Shown one piece after another: positions 6,636 through 14,975 of a stretch of DNA of 18,453 nucleotides. The first letter of the stretch is position 1, and each line of letters begins with the position of its first letter. Both the position numbers and the translations under genes were made by a program. The stretch lies in NCBI GenBank assembly GCA_018663485.1, contig JABJQI010000174.1:1-18453 (forward strand), in the 5' to 3' direction. This stretch comes from Opitutia bacterium. GTDB lineage: Bacteria; Verrucomicrobiota; Verrucomicrobiia; Opitutales; Coraliomargaritaceae. The notes under the pieces were generated by a model. It worked only from the letters and a program-made list of their open reading frames with translations. It was not told the DNA's origin and searched no databases.

Positions 6636-7169
6636 ATGAATTGGACTAAAACGATCGAGTTGTTAAACCTTCTTACTGAGCCCACTTATCTATATGCAGC
6701 CGGAGCAGTTATTACACTCGCGCTGTTCCTGATGCTGCTGGTCCGACGTCAGCCCAATAAAATAGTCGCATATCGCACTGAGAACGGCCGCGTCATGGTT
6801 TGCCGCTCTGCGATTGTAGAGCTGATCCGTACTTCTTGTGAACAGCTCGACAATGTCGCAAAACCAATTGTCAAAATAAAGGTCAAAGGTAAGGCCACTC
6901 ATTTCGACGTCCGCATCCAGCTCAAGAGCGGTGGCCGGCTCAGAGACATCGAACAAACCTTGCAGAGACACCTGCGGCAAAATCTCACCGAAAATCTTGG
7001 CATTGAACATATAGGCCAGATCAACATCGTCGCCTCAGGTTTCAAGAGCGGCCGTATCCAAGTCTCTAGCCCGATCACAGGTAAAGAACAGGAGCCTTCC
7101 GCTGCGCTGGAAGCCGTCGCCCCCCCCGAGCCAGCACTCACAGAAGAGCTTGGCGAAAAGCCGATCTAG
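6636..7169 (+). CDS. AmaP-like membrane anchor for the Asp23 protein
   Basis: A 177-residue inner-membrane protein with one clear hydrophobic segment (about residues 18-36) followed by an Arg-rich stop-transfer stretch, so the remainder should be cytoplasmic. The soluble part (about 40-150) has the alternating pattern KIKVKGKATHFDVRIQLK... and QINIVASGF that resembles the Asp23-like fold of AmaP, the alkaline shock membrane anchor described in Firmicutes. The C-terminal 30 residues are Pro/Glu/Ala-rich and probably disordered. Firmicute AmaP proteins often have two membrane segments; only one is seen here. It lies 46 bases downstream of the Asp23 gene, fitting a two-protein complex at the membrane. 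Confidence 0.75.
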   Translation: MNWTKTIELLNLLTEPTYLYAAGAVITLALFLMLLVRRQPNKIVAYRTENGRVMVCRSAIVELIRTSCEQLDNVAKPIVKIKVKGKATHFDVRIQLKSGGRLRDIEQTLQRHLRQNLTENLGIEHIGQINIVASGFKSGRIQVSSPITGKEQEPSAALEAVAPPEPALTEELGEKPI

Positions 7170-7242
7170 CGGCGAATCGGTCTATCGCGGAACATTCTCC
7201 GATGAACCTGACGCCACACTTGCGGTCTAAATCGTTGATTCG

Positions 7243-7704
7243 ATGAGATATTTGACCTCCATAACGACTATCGCCGCCGCTTGGATCGGCGCGTTGCTGC
7301 TCGCCGCCTGCAGCCCGAAGTCCACCCTCGAACTGGGTCTCGACGATCTATCCGTTCGCTTCGTCGCAGCCAACCAAGCCGACACGATCGACCCGATGCT
7401 GAAGCTCTACTACTTGAAAGGTTGCGACAGTCTCATTATCTCTCGCTTAAAAGGTGCTCTAGACTACGAGCTGGGACTGCCGATTCAGCAAATCGAATTC
7501 GAAGCGCTCTCAGGCGCTCCAGAGGAAACGATCAATTTCACTCACAACGGCATCAATTATGGCCCCAGCCTCACGCCGCGCTACCGAATGCGGGTGCGCT
7601 ACGCAGTCGAAGACCATTTCAGCAGTCTCTACACAGTCGGGCAAAACCCTACCGGCGAATGGCAAATCATCTGTGCGAAACCGAAGCCGTCAATCCGCTA
7701 CTAA
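7243..7704 (+). CDS. Predicted lipoprotein of unknown function
   Basis: A 153-residue protein whose first 22 residues form a lipoprotein signal peptide ending in the lipobox LAAC, with Cys23 the lipidation site; after cleavage Ser follows at +2, consistent with outer-membrane sorting under E. coli rules. The mature part is a small mixed alpha/beta domain with no motif I recognise. It contains a Cys pair candidate (Cys in KGCDS and in IICAK) that could form a disulfide in the periplasm. It lies 73 bases after the AmaP-like gene and 72 before the glutaredoxin gene, probably in the same transcription unit, but this gives no function. Confidence 0.75.
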   Translation: MRYLTSITTIAAAWIGALLLAACSPKSTLELGLDDLSVRFVAANQADTIDPMLKLYYLKGCDSLIISRLKGALDYELGLPIQQIEFEALSGAPEETINFTHNGINYGPSLTPRYRMRVRYAVEDHFSSLYTVGQNPTGEWQIICAKPKPSIRY

Positions 7705-7776
7705 ACAACGCGGCGACCGAAGCAGATCGCATCCTCGGAGTTGACAAGCCGAATAATTAGCAACACTTAGGGGCTT

Positions 7777-8112
7777 ATGAAGATTATCGCCTACTTAAAA
7801 CCGACCTGCGGATGGAGCATGGGTGTCCGCGCGATCATGAAGAAGCACGGCCTCGAATTCGAAGACCGCGACATCATCAACAATGCAGATCAATACGCTG
7901 AAATGGTTGAAAAATCAGCTCAACCACTCTCACCATGCGTCGAAATCAATGGGCATATGCTCGCAGATGTCAGTGGAGATGAAGTTGAAGCCTACATGCT
8001 CAAAGAGGGCCTCGTCACTGAAAACAGTGCTATAGCAGATGCTCCGACCAACGCAGCCTGCACCGACGAAGAACATGAAGCCATGCGTTCGAAGACGATT
8101 CGGTTCTTCTAA
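7777..8112 (+). CDS. Glutaredoxin-like protein with CGWS active site
   Basis: A 111-residue thioredoxin-fold protein. The N-terminal strand MKIIAYLKPT leads into the active site CGWS (Cys11-Ser14), a monothiol-type motif, followed by the helix MGVRAIMKKHGLEF and the strand DRDI. The expected cis-proline is Pro53 in LSPCVEING, and the GSH-binding region near SGDEVEAYM matches the family. Compared with monothiol CGFS glutaredoxins that carry Fe-S clusters, Phe is replaced by Trp, and there is a roughly 30-residue C-terminal tail with an extra Cys95 and the ending TIRFF. AGGGG lies 3 bases before the ATG. Likely roles are thiol redox exchange or Fe-S handling; neither is proven by the sequence. 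Confidence 0.85.
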   Translation: MKIIAYLKPTCGWSMGVRAIMKKHGLEFEDRDIINNADQYAEMVEKSAQPLSPCVEINGHMLADVSGDEVEAYMLKEGLVTENSAIADAPTNAACTDEEHEAMRSKTIRFF

Positions 8113-8161
8113 GCGCCTAAGCAGAAGAAATACTTAATTCCTTAAAGTCTTTCTCCCCAAC

Positions 8162-8181
8162 ACGGATTCGGTCCGTTTTTT
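8162..8181 (+). terminator. Intrinsic terminator after the glutaredoxin gene
   Basis: A short hairpin ACGGA-TTCGG-TCCGT (8162-8176) is followed directly by a run of six T (8176-8181). The stem is only 5 bp but the TTCGG loop is stabilising. It lies 50 bases after the glutaredoxin stop and would end the accB-to-glutaredoxin transcript before gltB. Confidence 0.6.
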
Positions 8182-8200
8182 GCTACCGAATAAGCTGCAA

Positions 8201-8229
8201 TTGACTGAATGTGAGCACGCTCATCTACC
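8201..8229 (+). promoter_or_regulatory. Candidate gltB promoter with embedded palindromic operator
   Basis: TTGACT (8201-8206) resembles a -35 box; 17 bases on, the -10 match (TCTACC) is poor, so promoter assignment is weak. Between them sits the perfect palindrome TGAGC-AC-GCTCA (8212-8223); read as TGTGA-N6-TCATC (8210-8225 region) it loosely resembles a CRP/FNR-family half-site pair. It lies about 150 bp upstream of the gltB ATG and downstream of the preceding terminator, the right place for control of glutamate synthase. Confidence 0.25.
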
Positions 8230-8372
8230 GAGATTGTCATTTTCGCTAGACAGACTCTCATCAATTACTACCTTCTTCGTTCCTTTTGGCTTCGGTCAAA
8301 AAGCCGACTCGTCGCTCAGGACGTCCGCATCGCACGATGACTACACTTTAAAATCGATTATTTAACATAGAT

Positions 8373-11300
8373 ATGGAAAAGACACACATCCAGCCCAAGG
8401 CGCAGGGTCTCTACGACCCACAGAATGAACACGAAAACTGCGGAATCGGCCTGATCGTCGATATGAAAGGCCGTAAATCCCACGACATCGTCAAAGGTGC
8501 GTTGGAGATCTGCGTGAACCTCGACCACCGCGGTGGTTGCGGCTGTGACCCGATCACTGGCGACGGCGCAGGCATTTTCATTCAACTACCACACAACTTC
8601 TTTAAAGCTGTGTGCCAAGCTGAGTGCGGCTTCGAGGTGCCAGCAGAAGGTGACTACGGTGTCGGCTTCGTATTTCTCTCCCGCGACGAAGAAGAACGTC
8701 AGAGCGAAGAAACGATCATTGAAGAGATCGTTGCCGAAGAAGGCCTCAATTTCATCGGCTGGCGCGATGTGCCAGTGCGCAGCGAGATCCTCGGTAAAGC
8801 ATCCAAGGCCTGCGAACCAATTATGCGTCAATTTTTCGTCGGTAAAGGCGAAGTCGCTGCCGGCCTCGAACTGGAGCGCAAACTATACATCGTCCGTCGC
8901 CTCGCGACCCACCGTATCCGGTACAGCGGCACAGACGAAGAAGCGCTGTTTTACATCAGCTCGCTCTCTAGCCGGACCATGACTTACAAGGGCATGCTTA
9001 CCACCGAGCAGCTTGAGCAATATTTCCCCGACCTCTCCAACGAGGCAATGGACTCGGCGCTCGCCCTGACACACTCGCGCTTCTCAACCAACACATTCCC
9101 AAGCTGGCCGCGCGCTCAACCTTTTCGTTACCTTTGCCACAATGGTGAGATCAATACAGTTCGCGGCAACGAGAATTGGTTGCACGCCCGTCAAATGCAG
9201 CTCGCCAGCGAAGTATTTGGTAAAGATCTTAAGAAGCTCCTGCCAATCATTCGCGAAGATGGCTCCGACTCACAGAAGTTCGACAACTGCCTAGAGTTCC
9301 TTGTTCTGTCTGGCCGTAGTCTCGCGCATGCGATGATGATGATGATCCCCGAGCCTTGGGAGCGTCACAAGAACATGCCTGATTATAAGAAGGACTTTTA
9401 CGAGTTTCACGCCTGCATGATGGAGCCTTGGGATGGTCCGGCATCCATGGCGTTCTCCGACGGCATTCAAGTCGGTGCGACACTCGACCGTAATGGTCTG
9501 CGCCCCTCTCGCTACTATGTCACAGCGGACGACAAGGTCATCCTTGCATCCGAAGTGGGCGTTCTCGCCGGCATCGAGCCAAAGAATGTGGTCAGGAAAG
9601 GCCGCCTCGAACCAGGTCGTATGTTCCTAATCGACATGGAAGCTGGCTGCATCATCGAAGACGGCAAAGTGAAGGAGGAAGTTTCCAAGACTGCACCATA
9701 TGGTCAGTGGCTCAAAGAAAACCTCGTTAAGTCCGAAGATTTACCTGAGCCGGAATCGATTCCCGCCGACAACTTCGAAAACATCGAGACGCGCCAAAAA
9801 GCATTTGGCTACACTTTCGAAGACGCACGCTTCATTCTTGGCCCCAGCGCCGAAGCTGGCAAGCAACCGTTAGGCTCGATGGGTAACGACGCGCCACTCG
9901 CCGTCCTCTCCGATCAGTCGCAGACGATGTATAACTACTTCAAGCAATTGTTTGCGCAGGTCACCAATCCACCGATTGATCCGATCCGCGAAGAGCTGGT
10001 GACCGCAAGTGTCACTTTTATCGGCTCTGAGGGTGATCTCACTCGCCCAGGCCCTGACAGCTGCCGAATGATTAAGTTCGAGTCACCGTTGATTGACGAT
10101 AAGGAGCTGGCACAACTGCGCAACATCAAGCTGGCCGGGTTCAAGTCGGCCAAGCTGCCAATTACCTTCGAAGCCGAAGTGGGTGGCCTCGCCGAAGGTC
10201 ACAACAGCATCTCCGAGCCCTCAATCTCTGGCACAGGCCTCGAAGCCGCACTTGATAAACTCTTCGAAAATGCTGACGCCGCCGTCAACGACGGGGTCAA
10301 CATCCTCGTCCTCTCCGACCGTAAGATCGGACCCAAGAAAGCACCAATCCCTGCACTCCTCGCGGTTGCCGGCCTGCATCATCACTTGATCCGCCAGGGT
10401 ACCCGCACACGAGTCTCCATCGTCCTTGAATCCGGCGAGCCTCGCGAAGTACATCACTTTGCATTGCTACTCGGCTACGGTGCAGATGCGGTCAACCCAT
10501 ATCTCGCACTCGAGTCCGTCCGCTTCATGATTGATCGTGGCGATCTCGACCTGACACCTGAGAAGGCTGGTTACAACTTCCTGAAAGCGAACCTCAACGG
10601 CGTGATTAAAACCATGTCAAAGATGGGCATCTCCACGGTCGCTTCTTACCGCGGCGCGCAGATCTTCGAAGCGATTGGCCTCAACCGCAATATCATCGAT
10701 AAGTATTTCACCAAGACCGCATCGCGCATCGAAGGTATCGGCCTCAACACCATCGCTAAGGAAGCTGGCATGCGCCACTCTAATGCGTTCGGCACTCGCA
10801 CCGACGAGAAGGCCGCTGCCCTCGATCCAGGTGGCATCTATCAGTGGCGTGCCGGAGGTGAACGTCACCTCTTCAGCCCGATGACCATTCACAAGCTTCA
10901 GCTCGCAACCAGCCAAGGCGACCGTGCAGTCTTCACTGAATATTCCAAAATCGTCAACGATCAGTCCAAAGAGATGTTCACTCTGCGTGGCTTGATGGAC
11001 TTCAAATTCGACGAATCCAAGGCAATTCCACTCGAAGAAGTTGAATCCGCACGTTCGATCTTTAAACGCTTTAAAACTGGTGCGATGTCGTACGGTTCGA
11101 TTTCCTCGGAAGCGCACGAAGCTCTCGCGATTGCGATGAACCGCATCGGCGGCAAGTCCAATACCGGTGAAGGTGGCGAAGACCCAGATCGTTTCACTCC
11201 GGATGCAAATGGCGACAGCCGCCGTTCAGCGATCAAGCAGGTTGCCTCCGGTCGTTTCGGTGTGACCAGTAATTATCTAGTCAACTCCGACGAGATTCAG

Positions 11301-13019
11301 ATCAAGATCGTGCAGGGCGCCAAGCCCGGCGAAGGTGGTGAGCTCCCAGGTCACAAGGTATTGCCACTGATTGCTAAGACACGCGGCACCACTCCTGGTG
11401 TCGGCTTGATCTCGCCTCCACCGCACCACGACATCTATTCGATTGAGGATTTGGCTGAACTGATCCACGACCTGAAAAACTCAAACGTCAAAGCGCGCGT
11501 CAACGTCAAGCTGGTATCCGAAGTGGGCGTCGGCACTATTGCTGCCGGTGTGGCTAAGGCCAAGGCGGACGGCATCCTCGTTTCTGGTTACGACGGCGGC
11601 ACAGGCGCATCGCCTCGTTCCTCCATTCAGCACGCCGGTGCTCCATGGGAACTTGGCCTCGCTGAAACCAATCAAACCCTGCTGCTTAACGACCTGCGCT
11701 CACGCGTTCGCGTTGAAACAGACGGCCAACTTAAGACAGGTCGCGACGTCGTGATTGCCTGCTTGCTCGGCGCTGAAGAATTCGGCTTCGCAACTGCCCC
11801 ACTCGTAACTCTGGGTTGCTTGATGATGCGTGTTTGCCACAAGAACACTTGCCCTGTCGGCATCGCCACGCAAAACCTCGAACTCCGCAAGAAGTTTAAA
11901 GGTGGCGCGGATGCAGTCGTCAACTTCATGAACTTCATCGCCGAAGAAATGCGTGAGGTCATGGCACAGTTTGGCTTCCGTACGATTGAAGAAATGGTCG
12001 GCCGCGTCGATAAGCTCGAAATGCGCGCTGGCATCGACCACTGGAAAGCCAAAGGTCTGGACTACAGCAAGATCCTGTACCGCCCAGATGTGGGACCAGA
12101 AGTCGGCACTTACTGCACCCAAGACCAGGATCATCTGCTCGATCGATCGCTCGACGTCACAGAGATTCTCGAAAAGGCGCAGCCTGCCATCAACGATGGT
12201 ACACCAGTAGAAATCGATCTGCCAATCATCAATACCAATCGTGTGGTTGGCACTATTACTGGCGCAGAAATCTCGCGCAAGCACGGTGCTGCTGGCCTCG
12301 CGGAAGATACACTGAAGATCAACATCCACGGTTCGGCCGGTCAAAGCCTCGGTGCCTTCTGCCCGAAGGGCATGACTTTCACCGTCACTGGGGATACCAA
12401 TGACTATCTCGGCAAAGGCCTCTCCGGCGCGAAAATCGTCGTACGCCCTGACCCTGAATCCCTATTCGTGGCGCACGAAAACATTATCACCGGGAACGTC
12501 TGCTTCTATGGCGCGACTCAGGGTGAAGCCTACATCGCAGGAATGGCTGGCGAACGTTTTTGTGTGCGCAACTCAGGCGTCGAAGCCGTGGTCGAAGGCC
12601 TCGGTGATCACGCGCTCGAGTACATGACTGGCGGCATGGTAATCAACCTCGGCAGCACAGGCCGCAACCTAGGCGCGGGTATGTCTGGCGGCGTGGCCTA
12701 CATCTACGACGAAGCAGGCGACTTCGTAAAGAACAGTCTCAATCCTGACATGGTCAACGTCTATCAGCTCATCGAGTGCGAAGACGAAGAGATCGCCTTG
12801 GTTAAGGGCAAGATTGAGAAGCACGTCGCACTCAGCGGTTCCGTCCGCGGCCAATCCATTCTCGATGGCTGGCCAGACACCGCGGGCAAGATCCTCAAGG
12901 TCCTACCTCAAGATTACGAACGTGTCCTTCAAGCGGTCAAACGCGCGGAGGCCGCCGGGCTGGCTGGCGACGAAGCGATCCAAGCCGCATTTGAAGAAAA
13001 CGTCGCAGCAGGGCACTAG
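8373..13019 (+). CDS. gltB: Glutamate synthase (NADPH) large subunit
   Basis: A 1548-residue glutamate synthase alpha subunit. It hydrolyses glutamine, channels the ammonia and makes glutamate from 2-oxoglutarate using electrons delivered by GltD. The class II amidotransferase domain begins at Cys23 (NEHENCGIG), which should become the N-terminal nucleophile after removal of a 22-residue propeptide. The FMN-binding synthase region contains the SGYDGGTGASP segment, and the 3Fe-4S site is Cys1149, Cys1155 and Cys1160 (CLMMRVCHKNTCPVG), the same C-x5-C-x4-C spacing as in E. coli. A GXGXG beta-helix domain lies near the C-terminus (e.g. GAGMSGGVAYIYD). Length matches the bacterial family (about 1480-1550). 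No good ribosome site precedes the ATG. gltD follows 160 bp downstream. Confidence 0.98.
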   Translation: MEKTHIQPKAQGLYDPQNEHENCGIGLIVDMKGRKSHDIVKGALEICVNLDHRGGCGCDPITGDGAGIFIQLPHNFFKAVCQAECGFEVPAEGDYGVGFVFLSRDEEERQSEETIIEEIVAEEGLNFIGWRDVPVRSEILGKASKACEPIMRQFFVGKGEVAAGLELERKLYIVRRLATHRIRYSGTDEEALFYISSLSSRTMTYKGMLTTEQLEQYFPDLSNEAMDSALALTHSRFSTNTFPSWPRAQPFRYLCHNGEINTVRGNENWLHARQMQLASEVFGKDLKKLLPIIREDGSDSQKFDNCLEFLVLSGRSLAHAMMMMIPEPWERHKNMPDYKKDFYEFHACMMEPWDGPASMAFSDGIQVGATLDRNGLRPSRYYVTADDKVILASEVGVLAGIEPKNVVRKGRLEPGRMFLIDMEAGCIIEDGKVKEEVSKTAPYGQWLKENLVKSEDLPEPESIPADNFENIETRQKAFGYTFEDARFILGPSAEAGKQPLGSMGNDAPLAVLSDQSQTMYNYFKQLFAQVTNPPIDPIREELVTASVTFIGSEGDLTRPGPDSCRMIKFESPLIDDKELAQLRNIKLAGFKSAKLPITFEAEVGGLAEGHNSISEPSISGTGLEAALDKLFENADAAVNDGVNILVLSDRKIGPKKAPIPALLAVAGLHHHLIRQGTRTRVSIVLESGEPREVHHFALLLGYGADAVNPYLALESVRFMIDRGDLDLTPEKAGYNFLKANLNGVIKTMSKMGISTVASYRGAQIFEAIGLNRNIIDKYFTKTASRIEGIGLNTIAKEAGMRHSNAFGTRTDEKAAALDPGGIYQWRAGGERHLFSPMTIHKLQLATSQGDRAVFTEYSKIVNDQSKEMFTLRGLMDFKFDESKAIPLEEVESARSIFKRFKTGAMSYGSISSEAHEALAIAMNRIGGKSNTGEGGEDPDRFTPDANGDSRRSAIKQVASGRFGVTSNYLVNSDEIQIKIVQGAKPGEGGELPGHKVLPLIAKTRGTTPGVGLISPPPHHDIYSIEDLAELIHDLKNSNVKARVNVKLVSEVGVGTIAAGVAKAKADGILVSGYDGGTGASPRSSIQHAGAPWELGLAETNQTLLLNDLRSRVRVETDGQLKTGRDVVIACLLGAEEFGFATAPLVTLGCLMMRVCHKNTCPVGIATQNLELRKKFKGGADAVVNFMNFIAEEMREVMAQFGFRTIEEMVGRVDKLEMRAGIDHWKAKGLDYSKILYRPDVGPEVGTYCTQDQDHLLDRSLDVTEILEKAQPAINDGTPVEIDLPIINTNRVVGTITGAEISRKHGAAGLAEDTLKINIHGSAGQSLGAFCPKGMTFTVTGDTNDYLGKGLSGAKIVVRPDPESLFVAHENIITGNVCFYGATQGEAYIAGMAGERFCVRNSGVEAVVEGLGDHALEYMTGGMVINLGSTGRNLGAGMSGGVAYIYDEAGDFVKNSLNPDMVNVYQLIECEDEEIALVKGKIEKHVALSGSVRGQSILDGWPDTAGKILKVLPQDYERVLQAVKRAEAAGLAGDEAIQAAFEENVAAGH

Positions 13020-13029
13020 TCGTGTAGCG

Positions 13030-13173
13030 ACTATGGTGAGAAGAGTATGAAAGTAGAAAGGTGAGAAGGTAGATGAGTTTAATTCAAACCTTTCAACTTT
13101 CAAACCTTCCGACCTTCTCACCTTCCAACTTTTATAAACCTTCACACTTTATACTTTAACACCTTCACACTTT
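13030..13173. repeat. Degenerate octamer repeat with inverted half, between gltB and gltD
   Basis: From 13084 to 13172 the sequence is built of about eleven units close to TCNNACCT or TCNNACTT: TCAAACCT (13084, 13100), TTCAACTT (13092), TCCGACCT (13108), TCTCACCT (13116), TCCAACTT (13124), TCACACTT (13142, 13165), TAACACCT (13157), with one 10-base and one 7-base unit. The preceding purine-rich stretch (13035-13074) carries the same unit inverted (AGGTGAGA, AAGTAGAA). A 13-bp perfect inverted repeat, 13058-13070 against 13112-13124, can fold the spacer into a large hairpin. The block ends 7 bases before the gltD ATG, and no Shine-Dalgarno site is left there. Such short-period arrays are typical of expandable intergenic repeats. 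Confidence 0.7.
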
Positions 13174-13179
13174 TTTACT

Positions 13180-14667
13180 ATGGGCAAAGCAACTGGATTT
13201 ATGGAATTCGAGCGGAAGACGATTAAAAACCGTCCACCCCTCGAGCGCGTGAAAGACTGGAACGAAATTCACGATGATTTCGACACCGAGAAAGTGCAGA
13301 CACAAGGCTCACGTTGCATGGACTGCGGCACACCTTACTGCCACACGGGTATGAACCTCGCCAACATGGCCAGTGGTTGCCCCGTCAACAATCTCATCCC
13401 TGAGTTCAACGACTTAGTGTACAAAGGCAAGTGGCACGATGCCTACCTGCGCCTCGCCAAGACCAACAACTTTCCGGAATTCACTGGTCGCGTCTGCCCT
13501 GCTCCGTGCGAAGGTTCTTGCGTGCTAGGCCTGATCGAACCTGCCGTGACAATCAAGGACATTGAGTGCTCGATCATCGACAAGGCATGGGCCGAAGGGT
13601 GGGTGACCCCACAGGCACCTGCCGAGCGTACGGGCAAAAAGGTCGCAGTCGTCGGCTCTGGTCCTGCCGGTTTGGCCGCTGCCGACCAGCTCAACCAAGC
13701 GGGTCATCTCGTCACTCTGTTTGAGCGCGCGGACCGTCCAGGTGGCCTTCTCATGTATGGCATCCCTAACATGAAGCTCGAGAAGCAAGTCGTCACGCGT
13801 CGTGTTCAGCTCATGCAAGACGAAGGCGTCGTCCTCAAGTGCGGCGTTGAAATCGGCGTCGACATTTCCTCCAAGCAGCTGATGGAAGAGTTCGATTCCG
13901 TCGTGCTGTGCTGTGGCGCCACCAAACCACGTGACCTACCAATCGAAGGCCGCGAGCTCAACAACATCCGCTACGCCATGGAGTTCCTCGGGCCCAACAC
14001 CAAGGAATTGTGGGACATCAAGGACGGTAAATCTGAGCAATTCAGCGAACTCGCTAAGGGCAAGAACGTCGTCATCATCGGCGGTGGCGACACCGGCACC
14101 GACTGTGTCGGCACCTCCCTACGCCACGGTTGCAAAAGCGTGGTGCAGTTGGAGATCATGCCCAAGCCGCCCACTGAGCGCGCCGCCAACAACCCGTGGC
14201 CCGAATGGCCGAAAACTTACAAAATGGACTACGGCCAGGAAGAAGCCGAAGCGATCCAAGGTGAAGACCCGCGACAATACTTAGTCAGCTCCAGCCGCTT
14301 CGCTGGCGATGCCGATGACAACGTCAAGGCGGTGCATATCCACAACATCGAATGGACCAATGACAACGGACGCTTCATCCCGAAGAAGGTCGAAGGCAGC
14401 GAGCGTGTACTGGATGCGGATCTCGTACTCCTCGCAATGGGCTTCCTCGGTCCCGAGGCAACTATCGCCGAAGAGCTTGGCCTCGACCTCGACGCCCGCT
14501 CAAACGTGCAAGCCGAATACGGCAAGTTCAAGACCAGCCTCGACAGCGTGTTCGCCGCCGGTGACATGCGCCGCGGTCAGTCGCTGATTGTGTGGGCCAT
14601 TAACGAAGGGCGCGCCGTCGCCCGCGAGTGCGACAAGTTCCTAATGGGAGCGACCAAGCTTCCGTAA
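13180..14667 (+). CDS. gltD: Glutamate synthase (NADPH) small subunit
   Basis: A 495-residue glutamate synthase beta subunit, which takes electrons from NADPH through FAD and low-potential iron-sulfur centres and passes them to GltB. The N-terminal 4Fe-4S region has Cys46, Cys49, Cys54 and Cys67 (CMDCGTPYC and SGCPVNN), then Cys106, Cys110 and Cys114 (CPAPCEGSC). The FAD fold begins at GSGPAG (159-164), the NADPH fold at GGGDTGTD (301-308), and the C-terminal FAD segment AAGDMRRGQSLIVWAI is intact. Length is near the usual 470-495. The ATG gives the standard MGKxTGFMEF start. The upstream 20 bases are pyrimidine repeat without a ribosome site, unusual for a subunit needed in 1:1 ratio with GltB. 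Confidence 0.97.
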   Translation: MGKATGFMEFERKTIKNRPPLERVKDWNEIHDDFDTEKVQTQGSRCMDCGTPYCHTGMNLANMASGCPVNNLIPEFNDLVYKGKWHDAYLRLAKTNNFPEFTGRVCPAPCEGSCVLGLIEPAVTIKDIECSIIDKAWAEGWVTPQAPAERTGKKVAVVGSGPAGLAAADQLNQAGHLVTLFERADRPGGLLMYGIPNMKLEKQVVTRRVQLMQDEGVVLKCGVEIGVDISSKQLMEEFDSVVLCCGATKPRDLPIEGRELNNIRYAMEFLGPNTKELWDIKDGKSEQFSELAKGKNVVIIGGGDTGTDCVGTSLRHGCKSVVQLEIMPKPPTERAANNPWPEWPKTYKMDYGQEEAEAIQGEDPRQYLVSSSRFAGDADDNVKAVHIHNIEWTNDNGRFIPKKVEGSERVLDADLVLLAMGFLGPEATIAEELGLDLDARSNVQAEYGKFKTSLDSVFAAGDMRRGQSLIVWAINEGRAVARECDKFLMGATKLP

Positions 14668-14720
14668 AAGCGTTGTTTATTGTTGGTGGAACGTTGTAAT
14701 TTCTAAACCGCATACTCTTC

Positions 14721-14752
14721 AAAGCCACATCGTCACTCGATGTGGCTTTTTT
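14721..14752 (+). terminator. Strong intrinsic terminator after gltD
   Basis: A 12-bp perfect stem, AAAGCCACATCG (14721-14732) against CGATGTGGCTTT (14738-14749), with a 5-base loop TCACT and a T run to 14752. Because the left arm begins with AAA it may also work in reverse. It lies 54 bases after the gltD stop. Confidence 0.9.
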
Positions 14753-14769
14753 GCGGTCAATCGTCAGTT

Positions 14770-14841
14770 AGAGGAAGAGCGACTCGCCCTGTTATGTTAC
14801 CTGGCAGAATGAATATGGGCGAATCGCCCACGCTCCTTTTA
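14770..14841. repeat. REP-like palindromic repeat, copy A
   Basis: The element begins AGGAAGAGCGACTCGCCCT and ends GGGCGAATCGCCCACGCTCC followed by TTTT. It contains two small palindromes, GCGA-C-TCGC (14779-14787) and the perfect GGGCGA-A-TCGCCC (14817-14829), separated by about 30 bases, and its outer ends (AGGAAGAGCG and CGCTCCTT) are also roughly complementary. A shorter, more symmetrical relative is at 17700-17762. Structure and intergenic position fit a REP/BIME-type or small non-autonomous element; no transposase is visible in the window. Confidence 0.7.
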
Positions 14842-14975
14842 CGATTAATCAGCGATAACTCATTGTTGTGGCCGAAACAGTCGTCGTACCGAGCGCCAGA
14901 AGCGTGACACAATAAGAGAGCATGCATTTGACGGTTTGCCTTCACTGCCCTAATTGCCATAGTGTAAGTTTAACC

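Larger units (their letters stand above)
14668..14975. other. Intergenic region after gltD
   Basis: These 308 bases hold a strong terminator (14721-14752) and a REP-like repeat (14770-14841), annotated separately. The remaining part (14842-14975) leads into the DUF4136 lipoprotein gene; TTGACG at 14928-14933 could be a -35 box but the sequence 17 bp on (TAATTG) is a poor -10. I see no RNA gene or other open frame. Confidence 0.5.

Noticed and set aside
7281..7760. Plus-strand 159-codon frame overlapping the unknown lipoprotein.
   Set aside because: Arg/Ser/Gln-rich shadow frame; the alternative frame has a convincing lipoprotein signal and a proper start.
7741..7769. TTGACA at 7741-7746 as a glutaredoxin promoter.
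   Set aside because: The -35 match is perfect but no acceptable -10 is found at 16-18 bp, and a start there would leave almost no leader before the ATG.
11700..12344. Minus-strand 214-codon frame inside gltB.
   Set aside because: It lies antisense to the FMN/iron-sulfur region of an intact glutamate synthase and has no independent support.
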